A stretch of DNA of 64,000 nucleotides from Algoriphagus chordae (GCF_003254055.1 NZ_QKZT01000003.1:145995-209994); one strand, 5' to 3'. Shown: positions 1 through 9,707, counted from the first letter of the stretch. The notes: generated by a model not told the origin, from the sequence alone. Made by a program: numbers and translations.

Positions 1-827
1 CTCACATTTATTGCAGCATCTCCAAGCTTTGATTTTTCGGAAGAGCCCGATTCAATCCAAGCCTTGATCAGTTCGATTTCTTCTTTTCTTGGCTGACGCT
101 TGTCCTTGGGTGGCATATGATCATCATCATCTTCAGAAAGGACCAGTCGAGAGTATAGTGAGCTTTTTTCTGGATTTCCATTTTCTAGAATCGCCCCATC
201 TTCCCCGCCTTTGTGAATTCCCTTGAATGAGGTGAGGTCCAATTCACCTTTGAGTTTTTTTGGATTATGACAGCTTTTGCAATTTTGATCCAAGATAGGC
301 TGTATCGCTCCCGTGTAGAATTCTACTTCTTCCCAGTTGTTGGCAGGAAGTTCTAGCGGTTTAGCAATTCCACTTTCTCCGCCCAGAAATGCTTGTAAAT
401 CTGGAGGTAATACTTCTGTGAAGTAATCATCCCCATGCGTGATATTCCCTCCTAGATGCCCTGTGGTGGTCAAAATCACTAGTAAACCAAGTCCTTGAAG
501 CTTTAATGCTTTTGGATTGGCTACTGAGTATTTCATTCGATACCAAATCAGCAATGAAAGTATAGCCGTAATGATCCCAAGTATCAGGTGGATCTTGACC
601 GTATCCCAGCTATAGCCTTCATTCTTATATTGAAGAAATCCGCTGATGCTTGCTAGTGCGGCGAAAAGTCCGCCAAGGAAAAATGACAAACTAAGAATAG
701 GGAGATAGGTGGTGATGTTTTTTCTGCTCCAGAAAATCAGGATTACACCAAACACCAAAAAACCAATAGGAAGGTGAACCAAGATCGGATGAAATCGTCC
801 GAATAATGGCAAGATAAAATCAATCAT
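1..827 (-). CDS. DUF2231-like membrane c-type cytochrome (partial, runs off the left edge)
   Basis: The open frame begins with ATG at 827 and is uninterrupted to base 1, giving 275 codons without a stop, so the C-terminus lies outside the window. The first ~130 residues hold about four hydrophobic helices (opening MIDFILPLFGRFHPILVHLP), resembling DUF2231-type heme-associated membrane modules. After it comes a planctomycete-type cytochrome c domain with the heme site CKSCH near residue 195 and the closing motif MPPKDKRQP near residue 243. The gene probably feeds electrons within the periplasmic redox operon upstream of it. Its ATG overlaps the stop codon of the TIM-barrel gene by 8 bp, so translation is probably coupled. 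Family assignment is good; the electron partner is unknown. Related proteins often continue into a leucine-rich or beta domain, which cannot be seen here. Confidence 0.85.
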   Translation of the reverse strand, partial: MIDFILPLFGRFHPILVHLPIGFLVFGVILIFWSRKNITTYLPILSLSFFLGGLFAALASISGFLQYKNEGYSWDTVKIHLILGIITAILSLLIWYRMKYSVANPKALKLQGLGLLVILTTTGHLGGNITHGDDYFTEVLPPDLQAFLGGESGIAKPLELPANNWEEVEFYTGAIQPILDQNCKSCHNPKKLKGELDLTSFKGIHKGGEDGAILENGNPEKSSLYSRLVLSEDDDDHMPPKDKRQPRKEEIELIKAWIESGSSEKSKLGDAAINV

Positions 828-1692
828 TTGCGAATCTTGCTTTAATGGCATTCATGATAAAAACGTTCGCTTCCCACTGATCTGCAATGGGTACATTCGA
901 AAATGGAACTGTTGGTAAATAAGGTGGAGGTCCAAATTCAGTGGTAATCGTATAGACTTCTTGACCAGAATTTCGGATGATATGTTCCCAAATATCCAAG
1001 TGTGTATTTAGTGCAGATTCCCATTCAGGAGCAGCGGGATTATTTACTTGTGGGCCTTCAGCGAACCCAACTCGCGCGTGAATGTGATCTACACGTGGAA
1101 TGATCTGCTGTAGCAAGGGATCTTTCAATCCTATCAATCGCTCATGAACCACCATCCAATGAGAGATGTCAAGGTTCAAGCGTAAATCTGGCGCTACCTT
1201 CACCATCTCCGCCGTAAGTGGAACATTAAAAGAAAATCTGCTTCGATGTGTCTCATGTACAATTGGAATCCCTGATTCCTTGCTGGCTTTGCTCGTTATA
1301 TCGATAAACGCCTTATTCTGTTCCAAAGTCCAATAATCTGAACCTGTATGGGAGTTGATCTTGACTGGATTCCAAGCAATTATCTTTTGCAGATTTTCTT
1401 CATAGACTTTAAGAGCTTCTGCATAGGGAAGTCCTTTGTTTGTTCCATGAAGGAAAACCACCTTCAAGTCGTACTTTTCTAAACCCGCTTTCAATTCATT
1501 TTGGGCATCCTCTGAGAATGGAAACCAAGTTTCAATCCCATCATAACCATCGTTTTTGGCATGGTTTAGAAACTCATCCAGAGAGCGCTCATTTCCCCAA
1601 TCTGTTTGGAAGAAAAGGAGTTGCTGCTGGGCAAAAAGGGTAGAGGATAATACTAGAAATAGAACTGAGAGGAAGGTGATTCGAGTAAGCAT
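820..1692 (-). CDS. Secreted sugar phosphate isomerase/epimerase-like TIM barrel
   Basis: This 290-residue protein has a signal peptide (residues 1-22, ending STLFAQ) and an AP-endonuclease-2/xylose-isomerase-like TIM barrel. Candidate metal ligands of that fold are visible: Glu in IVHETH, Asp and His in LDISHW, His in DHIHAR, and Glu in TTEFGP near the C-terminus. Members of the family usually isomerise or epimerise sugars or inositols; an exported copy suggests work on periplasmic sugar derivatives. It is the third gene of a minus-strand operon, 7 bp after the DUF1501 gene and overlapping the following cytochrome gene. The substrate cannot be deduced. The fold is confident, the enzymatic activity is inference. 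Confidence 0.85.
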   Translation of the reverse strand: MLTRITFLSVLFLVLSSTLFAQQQLLFFQTDWGNERSLDEFLNHAKNDGYDGIETWFPFSEDAQNELKAGLEKYDLKVVFLHGTNKGLPYAEALKVYEENLQKIIAWNPVKINSHTGSDYWTLEQNKAFIDITSKASKESGIPIVHETHRSRFSFNVPLTAEMVKVAPDLRLNLDISHWMVVHERLIGLKDPLLQQIIPRVDHIHARVGFAEGPQVNNPAAPEWESALNTHLDIWEHIIRNSGQEVYTITTEFGPPPYLPTVPFSNVPIADQWEANVFIMNAIKARFAND

Positions 1693-1699
1693 GCAAATG

Positions 1700-3205
1700 T
1701 TAAGCTAATATTTTATTGATCAATTCACCTTCCACATCCGTCAATCGGAATGGACGGCCTTGGAATTCATAGGTGAACTCCTCGTGGTCAAAACCCATCA
1801 AGTGTAGAATAGTGGCATGAATGTCATGAACAGAAACTTTATCCTCAATGCCAGAAAATCCAAAATCATCAGTTCGACCATACGTCACGCCTGGCTTAAT
1901 TCCGCCTCCTGCCATCCACATGGTAAAGGCATCACCATGGTGATCTCTACCAAGGAAACTTTGAGTTTTACCTTCTCTGTTTTCCTGCATTGGCGTTCTT
2001 CCAAACTCACCACCCCAGACTACCAAGGTGTCTTCGAGCATTCCTCTTTGTTTCAAGTCGAGTAGCAAAGCGGAAACAGGTCTATCCATTTCACGGCATT
2101 TATTTCTCAATCCCATGTCAATCGATCCGTCATGATCTGTGCCATGAGTATCCCAGCCCCAATCATACAATTGAACAAATCGAACTCCTTTTTCCACTAG
2201 TTTTCTGGCAAGGAGACAGTTGTTTGCAAAGGATTCTGTGCCGGGATTTGTGCCATATAGTTCATGAACAGCCTTTGGCTCATCATTGATATTCATAACT
2301 TCTGGTACTTCGATTTGCATGCGATAGGCCATCTCGTATTGATTGATTCTTGCGAGAATTTCAGGATCTCCATACGCATCAAACTCCTCTTTATTCACGG
2401 TATTGATCGCATCAATAACATTTTTCTTCAGGTTCCGAGACATTCCAACTGGGTCATCTAGGTACAGAACTGGATCGCCTTTGGATCGGCACTGCACGCC
2501 TTGATAGACAGAGGGTAAAAATCCTGATCCCCATACACTTTTGCCTGCATCTGGAGTTTTTCCTCCTGAAGTAAGCACTACGAAGCCAGGAAGATTTTGA
2601 TTTTCTGTTCCGAGACCATACGTCACCCAACTACCAATGCTAGGACGTCCAAGTCGTGCACTTCCTGTTTGCATCAAAAGTTGCGCAGGGCCATGGTTGA
2701 ATTGATCTGTATGTACAGCTTTCAAAAAGGAGACTTCATCAGCCAGTTTTTGAAAGTGGGGCATGAAATCTGAAATCCAGGCGCCAGATTCTCCATGTTG
2801 GGAAAAGTTTGCTTGAGGGCCCAAGAGATTAGGGGTTCCCCGGATAAAAGCGAATTTCTTTCCTTCCAATAGTGATTGCGGAGCGGGTTGGTTATGATAT
2901 TTTGCCAACTCGGGCTTATAGTCAAAAAGCTCTAGTTGAGATGGCGCACCGGCCATGTGTAAATAAATGATTGACTTTGCTTTTGCACCATAAGGAGGAG
3001 GCAAAGGAGAAAGCGGATTCAAATCTCGCTGACTAAGGTTTAATCCAGTCGATCCTGCTGAGGTGCCAGTGCCACAGCCAAACATCAATGGTGCCATTGC
3101 CAGACCACCAACTTTAGCGACACAATCCATCAGGAAATGTCTTCGTGTTTGCTTTTCTAGCTTTTGCTTCGCAAACTCAGCTAACATTCTATCGAGACTT
3201 TGCAT
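1700..3205 (-). CDS. DUF1501 family protein with Tat-type signal
   Basis: The 501-residue protein opens with a twin-arginine motif (TRRHFLMD, RR at residues 21-22), a hydrophobic stretch and a possible lipobox ending at Cys44 (LMFGC), so it is probably exported folded and may be lipid anchored. The rest matches the DUF1501 family, an alkaline-phosphatase/sulfatase-like fold: conserved blocks WDTHG, VVWGGEFGRTP and GRDHHGDA are visible in the C-terminal half and carry the presumed metal ligands. In Planctomycetes and Bacteroidetes DUF1501 genes sit directly beside DUF1549/DUF1553 cytochromes, as here, where only 1 bp separates this start from the upstream stop. The biochemical role of the pair is not established; sugar or polymer oxidation is a common guess. 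Confidence 0.92.
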   Translation of the reverse strand: MQSLDRMLAEFAKQKLEKQTRRHFLMDCVAKVGGLAMAPLMFGCGTGTSAGSTGLNLSQRDLNPLSPLPPPYGAKAKSIIYLHMAGAPSQLELFDYKPELAKYHNQPAPQSLLEGKKFAFIRGTPNLLGPQANFSQHGESGAWISDFMPHFQKLADEVSFLKAVHTDQFNHGPAQLLMQTGSARLGRPSIGSWVTYGLGTENQNLPGFVVLTSGGKTPDAGKSVWGSGFLPSVYQGVQCRSKGDPVLYLDDPVGMSRNLKKNVIDAINTVNKEEFDAYGDPEILARINQYEMAYRMQIEVPEVMNINDEPKAVHELYGTNPGTESFANNCLLARKLVEKGVRFVQLYDWGWDTHGTDHDGSIDMGLRNKCREMDRPVSALLLDLKQRGMLEDTLVVWGGEFGRTPMQENREGKTQSFLGRDHHGDAFTMWMAGGGIKPGVTYGRTDDFGFSGIEDKVSVHDIHATILHLMGFDHEEFTYEFQGRPFRLTDVEGELINKILA

Positions 3206-3206
3206 A

Positions 3207-5948
3207 TTAGGGTTTGGTTAAGAATTCGTCCATGTTTAGCAGGGCGTTGGCCACGACAGACATTGCCGCTTGCTCAGGATTAGTTGATTTGTCTTTGATG
3301 TCAAAGAAGGCTACCAAAGATTCAGGGTCACTTTTGTATTCGGCGAGCGCTTCCTCATAGAGTGTGGAAAGTGTCTCTAGTTTTACTTCTGTAATAGGAT
3401 TTAGAACTAGCTTTTCATATCCGTAAGCAATGCCTTTTTCCGGTTTATCCGCATCTTGTTTGACCATATCCTCAGCCAAATAATAAGCTGCTTCAAGATA
3501 CACAGGGTCATTTAATGTGACCAAAGCCTGTAGTGGAGTATTTGTCACAATTCTTCTACTCAGGCAAACTTCTCGGCTGGCTGCATCAAAAGAAATAAAG
3601 GATGGATAAGGACTTGTGCGCTTCAGAAAAGTATAGATACCACGTCTATGAGCATCTTCGCCCATACTTTCGTTCCAGGATTCTCCATTATAAACTGTCT
3701 GCCAAATACCTTCTGGCTGATGAGGTTTTACTCCTGGACCATACATCTTATCACTTAGCAATCCAGAAACAGCCAGTGCTTGATCACGAACTTGCTCAGC
3801 ATTTAATCTGAACCTTGGTCCACGAGCATACCATTTGTTTTGGGGGTCTAGTTTGAAAAGCTCGGCAGAAAGAGCTGAAGATTGCCTGTATGTAGCCGAA
3901 GTGACGATTTCACGAATCAAGCTTTTCATGCTCCAATCGTAATCATTCATAGTCTTCCAAGCTAGGTAATCTAGCAATTCAGGATGAGAAGGCGGGTCAG
4001 ACTGCGTACCCATATCTTCCAGAGAACTAACGATTCCCCTGCCAAAAAGCTGATCCCAGACTCTGTTTACCAAGGTTCTGGAAGTCAGTGGATTCTCCTT
4101 ATCCATCAACCAATAGGCAAAACCTAAGCGATTGCTAGGCCATTCTGGATTCCAGTTATTTAGGATTTTTGGGGTTTCTGGATTTACTTTTTCGCCCAGA
4201 GTCATCCAGTTGCCTCGCTCAAATACATGCGTTTCCCGAGCCATATAGCTAGGGTTTTCGATTAGGATAGGCAACCTTGTTCCTCTGAAATTCAAGGCTG
4301 TTTCCCATGTGTTCTGAACATCCTTGAAACCTGGTTTGTCTTTCCCGGCAAGTGATGGTACAAAGGCAAACCAAACGAATTTGGCAGCATTTTGATCAGA
4401 GGTTACTCTTGTATTTTCCACCTCTAGATAAAGGTCAATTAGGCCAGTTACAGGTTTGAGGGGAATCGCCCGGGTAATGTCACCTTTAGTTTTGTTGATT
4501 GGGAATTCAGCAAGAATTTCTCCTGTAGGTCCTCCATTTCGGATGGTCATCTTACTGCCATCGAGTCCAGAGCCATAGTACATCAGCATTTGGTCAGAAC
4601 CGCGAGTATCTACCTTTCGGAGATAGGCAGAACCATTCGCCTGGATTCCCAGCCATTTGGTATCTATGAGTTCAGCATTATCGAAGTCTACAGCATTGTG
4701 TGAAGGATACTTAGGTTCAAGGTAAGTCAGGAAGTTTTTACGCTCTGTAGCTGCTTTTGAACTTTCATTTTCTTTGACCCAGCTTAGCACCGACTCAATT
4801 TCAGATTTCTCCTCAGGTGAATAAAATCTTAGTCTAGGCTCCTCATCGTGGGTGTCTTCGTCGCGGGAATTATTGAAAAAAGCAGCTGATTCGTAAAACT
4901 CTTCGTGTCGGATAGGATCGTATGGATGACTGTGACACTGCACACAGGCCATGGTGGTGCTTTGCCAAACTTCATAAGTGGTGCCCACTCGATCGAGAAC
5001 AGCTGCCACTCTGAATTCTTCATCGTTAGTTCCACCTTCATCATTGTTCATGGTGTTGCGATGAAAAGCTGTGGCTGCTAACTGATCTTCCGTAGGATTT
5101 GGTAGTAAGTCACCAGCCAATTGCTCGATGGTAAATTCATCGAAGGGTTTGTCGTCATTGAAGGCTCGAATAACGTAATCACGATATGGCCACATGGTGC
5201 GGGAAACATCGCGCTCGTAGCCTTTAGTATCTGCGTATCGTGCTAAGTCTAGCCACCAAGTTGCCCATTTTTCCCCGAAAGTAGGAGCAGAGAGAAGTTT
5301 GTCCACAGCCTGTTCGTAGGATATTTCTTGAGAAGTAAATTGATCCACTAGTTCGGCAGTAGGAGGCAAGCCCGTAATATCGAGTGCAGCTCTTCTCAGT
5401 AATTTAAGAGGCTGTTCTTCTTTCGAAAAAGCTAGCTCATGCTCTTCGAGCTTTTGGCCTACATAAAAATCTATGGTATTGGTGGATGTTGGATTGTTAT
5501 CTGGAGAGAATCCAGCAGAAGTTTTTTGAGTTATAGTTTCTGGAGCTTGAACAGGATCATACGCCCAATGTTCACCCCATTTAGCTCCTTGTTTTATCCA
5601 GGTTTTTAGTAGATCGATTTCCTCTGGAGAAAGCGGTGTCCTTTCATAAGGCATTCTGACTTCAGGATCATTTGAAGTCAAGCGTCTAATCATCTCGCTA
5701 CCATTTGGGTCGCCAGGGATTATTGCGGGATGTCCAGATTGAGTATTGGCAAAAGCTTCCTCTTCGAAAAGCACTGAAAAGCCACCGCTCTTTTTCACTC
5801 CTCCATGGCAGGAGATACAGTTTTTATTCAGAATGGGTTTGATCTGCGTGCTGAAATCCACTTCCTTCTCCTGACCAAAAATCATAAAACCAGCAATGGT
5901 AATGATTATGGCGAGGGTGAGAAAACCAGCTATTTTGAGGTTGTTCAT
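3207..5948 (-). CDS. DUF1549/DUF1553 planctomycete-type cytochrome c protein
   Basis: The frame is open from a TTG at 5969, but the ATG at 5948 directly precedes the signal anchor (hydrophobic residues ~7-24) and is the better start, giving 913 residues. Counting from that ATG, a PSCyt1 heme site NKNCISCH lies at residues 41-48. A DUF1549 (PSCyt2) domain follows with a second CxxCH (CVQCH), then a beta-rich middle and the C-terminal DUF1553 (PSD1) domain containing PLTSRTLVNRVWDQLFGRG. The protein should be an exported, membrane-tethered c-type cytochrome. It is the first gene of a four-gene operon and ends 1 bp before the DUF1501 start. Its electron donor is unknown. Two CxxCH motifs suggest two hemes, which is inference. 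Confidence 0.93.
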   Translation of the reverse strand: MNNLKIAGFLTLAIIITIAGFMIFGQEKEVDFSTQIKPILNKNCISCHGGVKKSGGFSVLFEEEAFANTQSGHPAIIPGDPNGSEMIRRLTSNDPEVRMPYERTPLSPEEIDLLKTWIKQGAKWGEHWAYDPVQAPETITQKTSAGFSPDNNPTSTNTIDFYVGQKLEEHELAFSKEEQPLKLLRRAALDITGLPPTAELVDQFTSQEISYEQAVDKLLSAPTFGEKWATWWLDLARYADTKGYERDVSRTMWPYRDYVIRAFNDDKPFDEFTIEQLAGDLLPNPTEDQLAATAFHRNTMNNDEGGTNDEEFRVAAVLDRVGTTYEVWQSTTMACVQCHSHPYDPIRHEEFYESAAFFNNSRDEDTHDEEPRLRFYSPEEKSEIESVLSWVKENESSKAATERKNFLTYLEPKYPSHNAVDFDNAELIDTKWLGIQANGSAYLRKVDTRGSDQMLMYYGSGLDGSKMTIRNGGPTGEILAEFPINKTKGDITRAIPLKPVTGLIDLYLEVENTRVTSDQNAAKFVWFAFVPSLAGKDKPGFKDVQNTWETALNFRGTRLPILIENPSYMARETHVFERGNWMTLGEKVNPETPKILNNWNPEWPSNRLGFAYWLMDKENPLTSRTLVNRVWDQLFGRGIVSSLEDMGTQSDPPSHPELLDYLAWKTMNDYDWSMKSLIREIVTSATYRQSSALSAELFKLDPQNKWYARGPRFRLNAEQVRDQALAVSGLLSDKMYGPGVKPHQPEGIWQTVYNGESWNESMGEDAHRRGIYTFLKRTSPYPSFISFDAASREVCLSRRIVTNTPLQALVTLNDPVYLEAAYYLAEDMVKQDADKPEKGIAYGYEKLVLNPITEVKLETLSTLYEEALAEYKSDPESLVAFFDIKDKSTNPEQAAMSVVANALLNMDEFLTKP

Positions 5949-6106
5949 TTTCTTGGGATGAATCACCAAAATAATGAATATTAGATTACTACAAAAGCTT
6001 CCTGTGTAATATTAGTGCGTAAGACCTAGATGTTAGAGGGAGTCAAAAAATCGATTTTCAATATCACAAAAAATAATTTGTAAGAATTTGAGATCACCAC
6101 GGTATT

Positions 6107-6137
6107 AAAAAAAACACCCCGCTTGAAATAGCAGGGT
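6107..6137 (-). terminator. Rho-independent terminator after the threonine dehydrogenase gene
   Basis: On the minus strand a 7-bp stem (ACCCTGC with GCGGGGT, one T-G wobble) closes an 8-nt loop and is followed by eight T residues. It lies about 8 bp past the stop of the gene at 6145-7092. Confidence 0.7.
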
Positions 6138-6144
6138 ATGAATA

Positions 6145-7092
6145 TTAGAATTTGAAGTTTGGAAGATTCTCCAAAATGTCTTTCGTCATGGCGTCTAGAT
6201 CATAGTCATGTTTCCAGCCCCAATCTTTCCTTGCGCAGGAATCGTCGATGCTATCTGGCCAGCTGTCAGCGATGGACTGACGGAAATCAGGATTGTACTC
6301 GATTTTGAAGTCTGGGATATGTTTTAGAATGCTTTCATAGCTCTCCTTAGGTGTGAAATTCATTGCAGCCAGATTATAACTAGAGCGAATTTTGACAGAT
6401 TCACTTGGAGCATTCATGAGGTCCAATGTCGCTTTGATCGCATCTGGCATATACATCATTGGCAGAGAACTATCTTCACGTAGGAAGCAGTCAAATTTTT
6501 CTCCTGCCAATGCTTTATGGTAAATATCCACTGCATAATCTGTCGTGCCGCCACCAGGAAGTGATTTATATCCGATCAAACCTGGGTAACGCAGACTGCG
6601 AACGTCCACATTGAATTTCTGAAAATAGTATTCACACCATCTTTCGCCCGCTTGTTTGGAAATACCATAGACGGTATTTGGCTCTTTGACGCAGTATTGG
6701 GGTGTGTTGATTTTCGGAGTATTTGGTCCAAAGACAGCAATGGACGATGGCCAGTAAACTTTATTAAGCTTGAATTCTTTGGCTAATTCTAGCACATGAA
6801 GCAAACTCTCCATGTTGAGTTCCCAAGCGAAAAGTGGTTTTTTCTCACCTACAGCCGAAAGAACGGCAGCTAAATGATAGATCTGAGTGATTTTTTCGTT
6901 TTTGACCAAATTTCTTAAGCCATCCTTGTCCATCACATTGAGGACTTGAAAGCGGCAAAAGTCAAATTTTGCTTGTGCTGATTCGTTGAGATCAGTAGCG
7001 ATTACTTGCTCTGCACCAAACTGATCTGCCAGAGAACGAGTGAGTTCCGAACCCAATTGCCCTGCGGCGCCTATTACCAGGATTTTTTCCAT
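6145..7092 (-). CDS. SDR-type L-threonine 3-dehydrogenase (NAD-dependent epimerase family)
   Basis: The protein has an N-terminal Rossmann motif (VIGAAGQLGSEL), a catalytic Ser region (PSSIAVFGP) and the YxxxK motif (VYGISK) of extended short-chain dehydrogenases. The ATG at 7092 fits best; an in-frame TTG lies 15 bp upstream. Several SDR-type threonine dehydrogenases, as known from Flavobacterium, share this architecture and oxidise L-threonine to 2-amino-3-ketobutyrate. The divergent neighbour is the ligase/acetyltransferase kbl that consumes that product, which strongly supports the assignment over a sugar-nucleotide epimerase. At 315 residues the length is normal for the family. The two genes share a 156-bp divergent promoter region. 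Confidence 0.87.
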   Translation of the reverse strand: MEKILVIGAAGQLGSELTRSLADQFGAEQVIATDLNESAQAKFDFCRFQVLNVMDKDGLRNLVKNEKITQIYHLAAVLSAVGEKKPLFAWELNMESLLHVLELAKEFKLNKVYWPSSIAVFGPNTPKINTPQYCVKEPNTVYGISKQAGERWCEYYFQKFNVDVRSLRYPGLIGYKSLPGGGTTDYAVDIYHKALAGEKFDCFLREDSSLPMMYMPDAIKATLDLMNAPSESVKIRSSYNLAAMNFTPKESYESILKHIPDFKIEYNPDFRQSIADSWPDSIDDSCARKDWGWKHDYDLDAMTKDILENLPNFKF

Positions 7093-7160
7093 TGATATTT
7101 CTTTCAAAATCTACCTAAAGAAGAGCTCTAGGTTTTTGTTTATATTTGGGTTTGCAGTCG

Positions 7161-7168
7161 CAAAAGTA
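7161..7168 (-). promoter_or_regulatory. Candidate -7 promoter box for the threonine dehydrogenase gene
   Basis: The minus strand reads TACTTTTG, a full match to the Bacteroidetes -7 consensus TAnnTTTG, about 70 bp before the start. On the opposite strand TATATTTG at 7141-7148 could serve kbl. No clear -33 element was found for either. Confidence 0.4.
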
Positions 7169-7248
7169 AGAAAAAACTGCTTCCTGAGCAGAGTTTTTGA
7201 CCAAAGGAATTATACGTTTTTGCATCACATAAAAATCAACTAGCTATC

Positions 7249-8445
7249 ATGTACGATCAGTTCAGACCCAAATTACAAGAAGAACTTAAAGGAATAGAGG
7301 AAGCCGGACTTTTCAAAAAAGAACGTGTTATCACTTCGCCACAGTCTGCAGAAATCACCATTGCAGGTGGACAGAATGTTTTGAACTTCTGTGCCAACAA
7401 TTATCTAGGGCTCTCTTCACATCCAAAAGTGATCGAGGCAGCCAAGGCAGCGATTGATTCTCATGGCTATGGGATGTCATCCGTACGTTTTATTTGCGGG
7501 ACGCAGGACATTCATAAGGAGCTGGAGAGAAAGATTTCCGAGTTTCTCGGTACGGAAGATACTATACTTTATGCAGCGGCTTTTGATGCAAATGGTGGTG
7601 TATTCGAACCTATTTTAGGAGCTGAAGATGCGATTATTTCTGATGCATTGAATCACGCTTCTATTATCGATGGTGTTCGTCTTTGCAAGGCCATGCGTTT
7701 CAGATATCAGCACAACGATATGGCTGATTTGGAAGCTCAATTGAAAGATGCTGTGGCAAAGGGAGCGAAGCAAAAAATCATTGTGACAGACGGAGTGTTC
7801 TCAATGGATGGGACAATTGCACAGTTGGACAAGATAGTGGAGTTGGCAGAAAAGTATGAAGCGCTAGTGATGACGGATGAGTGTCACTCTACAGGTTTCA
7901 TGGGAAAAACTGGTCGTGGTGTTCATGAGCATTGTGATGTGATGGGTAAGATAGATATCATCACGGGCACGCTTGGAAAAGCTTTGGGAGGTGCTTCAGG
8001 TGGATTTACTTCAGGAAGAAAGGAGATTGTAGAACTGCTACGTCAGCGCTCTAGACCATATTTGTTCTCCAATACCCTGGCGCCATCCATCACAGGTGCT
8101 TCTATAGCAGTTTTTGATCTGCTTTCTGAGACCACTGAATTGAGAGATAAACTAGAAGATAATACCAAGTACTTCCGTGAGAAAATGACTGAGGCAGGAT
8201 TTGATATTAAGCCAGGAGAGCATGCCATCGTTCCGATTATGCTGTATGATGCGGTACTATCGCAGCAAATGGCGGAGAAAGTATTGGAGAAAGGTATTTA
8301 CGTGATTGGTTTTTATTTCCCAGTGGTGCCAAAAGGCCAAGCAAGAATCCGTGTTCAGATCTCAGCTGGTCATGAGCGAGCACATTTAGATCAGGCAATT
8401 GCTGCTTTCACTGAGGTTGGAAAAGAATTAGGGGTAATCGATTAA
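7249..8445 (+). CDS. kbl: Glycine C-acetyltransferase (2-amino-3-ketobutyrate CoA ligase)
   Basis: This 398-residue PLP enzyme belongs to the alpha-oxoamine synthase family. Visible hallmarks are NYLGL near the N-terminus, [16 protein letters not shown] with the cofactor-contacting Asp and His, and GTLGKALGG with the Schiff-base lysine at residue 244. It cleaves 2-amino-3-ketobutyrate with CoA into glycine and acetyl-CoA, the second step of threonine degradation. It is divergently transcribed from the SDR threonine dehydrogenase that makes its substrate. Length and motifs match Kbl better than BioF or ALAS, and no biotin or heme genes are adjacent. A strong terminator follows. Confidence 0.95.
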   Translation: MYDQFRPKLQEELKGIEEAGLFKKERVITSPQSAEITIAGGQNVLNFCANNYLGLSSHPKVIEAAKAAIDSHGYGMSSVRFICGTQDIHKELERKISEFLGTEDTILYAAAFDANGGVFEPILGAEDAIISDALNHASIIDGVRLCKAMRFRYQHNDMADLEAQLKDAVAKGAKQKIIVTDGVFSMDGTIAQLDKIVELAEKYEALVMTDECHSTGFMGKTGRGVHEHCDVMGKIDIITGTLGKALGGASGGFTSGRKEIVELLRQRSRPYLFSNTLAPSITGASIAVFDLLSETTELRDKLEDNTKYFREKMTEAGFDIKPGEHAIVPIMLYDAVLSQQMAEKVLEKGIYVIGFYFPVVPKGQARIRVQISAGHERAHLDQAIAAFTEVGKELGVID

Positions 8446-8512
8446 CAGAATTGTCCGCAAGGACAGTATTTACTTTATTGGTTGGATGTCCGATGCTAGG
8501 TGTCCGATGCAG

Positions 8513-8549
8513 AAAAGCCGGGTTTCTAAGTTAGATTCCCGGCTTTTTT
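8513..8549 (+). terminator. Rho-independent terminator after kbl
   Basis: AAAAGCCGGG pairs with CCCGGCTTTT across a 15-nt loop, followed by a T run. Just before it the decamer TGTCCGATGC occurs twice (8487-8496 and 8501-8510), a short tandem repeat of unknown meaning. Confidence 0.85.
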
Positions 8550-8670
8550 ATGATTTATTAATCGAAATGACGCGATAGAGGTAATAGGAGCGGAGTTATT
8601 TTAACCTTGAAAATTGAGTTTTGTGAATTGATCATTGAGACTTTATACACTTCTCTCGTCTCTAAAAATA

Positions 8671-9396
8671 TTACCGAACTGTCACGTGGTAACAACTCTG
8701 ATTTCTTTCTTTGATGAAGACGATTTTATCAGCTTTTTGAAATTCATCTAGAATCTTTTCAAGCTTTTTCTTCGCTGCCCAGTTGGAGCCTTTCTTGCCG
8801 TTAAATCTCACGTAAGAAATGTCAAAGGAAACCCCGTAGGAGTGAGAGCTTATGCCGGAAGTTGCATTTCTATTTCTCTTTCTTAGACTTTTTTGCTGCT
8901 CCGGAGTTCGCGTTACGGATGTTATGGTAAAGAAACTTTCGTCTTCAGTTAGTGTTTGGAAAGCTAGTCCCAATTCTTCAAGGACGACTTTTGAGTAAGG
9001 GGTGACGTAAGGATGGCTATGAGTAAGTTTCATCACTTCGTATCCATTTCCTTGGCTTATTAGCACTAACTTTTTCTCCTCAATTAATTTATTGTAATGC
9101 TCTTCATCATCAATTAGTCCAAATCCATTATGCTCTGCAGCATAGAGATGCTTATCATATTCTTTGGTGATTAAATCATCAGGAATAGGTGGAATTACTC
9201 TAGGAGCGGGTAAGTCTATTGTGATAGGCTCTAGTTTTTCAGATTTTGTATCAGCGGTTTTTGGTTCACTGGTTAAGCTAGAATAGGTGTCTTTTAATTG
9301 CTGTTTCAATTCAGGCATATATACTTGCGTAGCCCAAGCACCTGCCGAAAAAAGTACAAAAAAAGCGGCAAGGTAAATTAGAGAAGGTTTTTTCAT
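8671..9396 (-). CDS. DUF5715 family, peptidase M15-like secreted protein
   Basis: The 241-residue product starts with a signal peptide or anchor (MKKPSLIYLAAFFVLFSAGA). Residues ~125-240 match the DUF5715 type: SVTRTPEQQKSLRKRN and SSHSYGVSFDISY, the latter resembling the SxHxxGxAxD metal site of D-Ala-D-Ala carboxypeptidases of the M15 (VanY/DacB-like) fold. It could therefore cut peptidoglycan cross-links in the periplasm, though the activity of DUF5715 is unproven. A low-complexity linker rich in Glu, Lys and Pro lies between anchor and domain. It stands alone, with 310 bp upstream to the divergent regulator gene. Confidence 0.8.
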   Translation of the reverse strand: MKKPSLIYLAAFFVLFSAGAWATQVYMPELKQQLKDTYSSLTSEPKTADTKSEKLEPITIDLPAPRVIPPIPDDLITKEYDKHLYAAEHNGFGLIDDEEHYNKLIEEKKLVLISQGNGYEVMKLTHSHPYVTPYSKVVLEELGLAFQTLTEDESFFTITSVTRTPEQQKSLRKRNRNATSGISSHSYGVSFDISYVRFNGKKGSNWAAKKKLEKILDEFQKADKIVFIKERNQSCYHVTVR

Positions 9397-9707
9397 AGGA
9401 AATGAGGTACTCGATTTTTTCAGGTTTTGCAGATAATCAATAAAGAATGCGGAGCAAAGATTAATCCATACTAAATCCTAGCTACAAACTATTTTCTTTT
9501 TTTTGAGTGCTCCTGCCTCCATTTTGATGGTGTTGGCAATTTGTCTTTTTTTGGAATTAAATCCCAAAGGAAATTTTCCTGAGGGTAAAATGAATTTATA
9601 AGAGGTGTTCTAAGAGGAATAGGGCGGTATGACACAAATGACGTAAGAATGACGTATCCAAGTCACAAATATTTTAGTCTTGCCAAACTATTTTTGAATT
9701 CCACAAA
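9397..9707. promoter_or_regulatory. Divergent intergenic region with 11-bp-spaced direct repeats and a -7 box
   Basis: AATGACGTA occurs at 9637-9645 and again at 9648-9656, exactly one helical turn apart. About 33 bp later TATTTTTG (9689-9696) matches TAnnTTTG, 12 bp before the regulator start at 9708. The repeats are well placed to be an operator, possibly for autoregulation by the XRE protein. No ORF is convincing in the rest. Confidence 0.4.
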
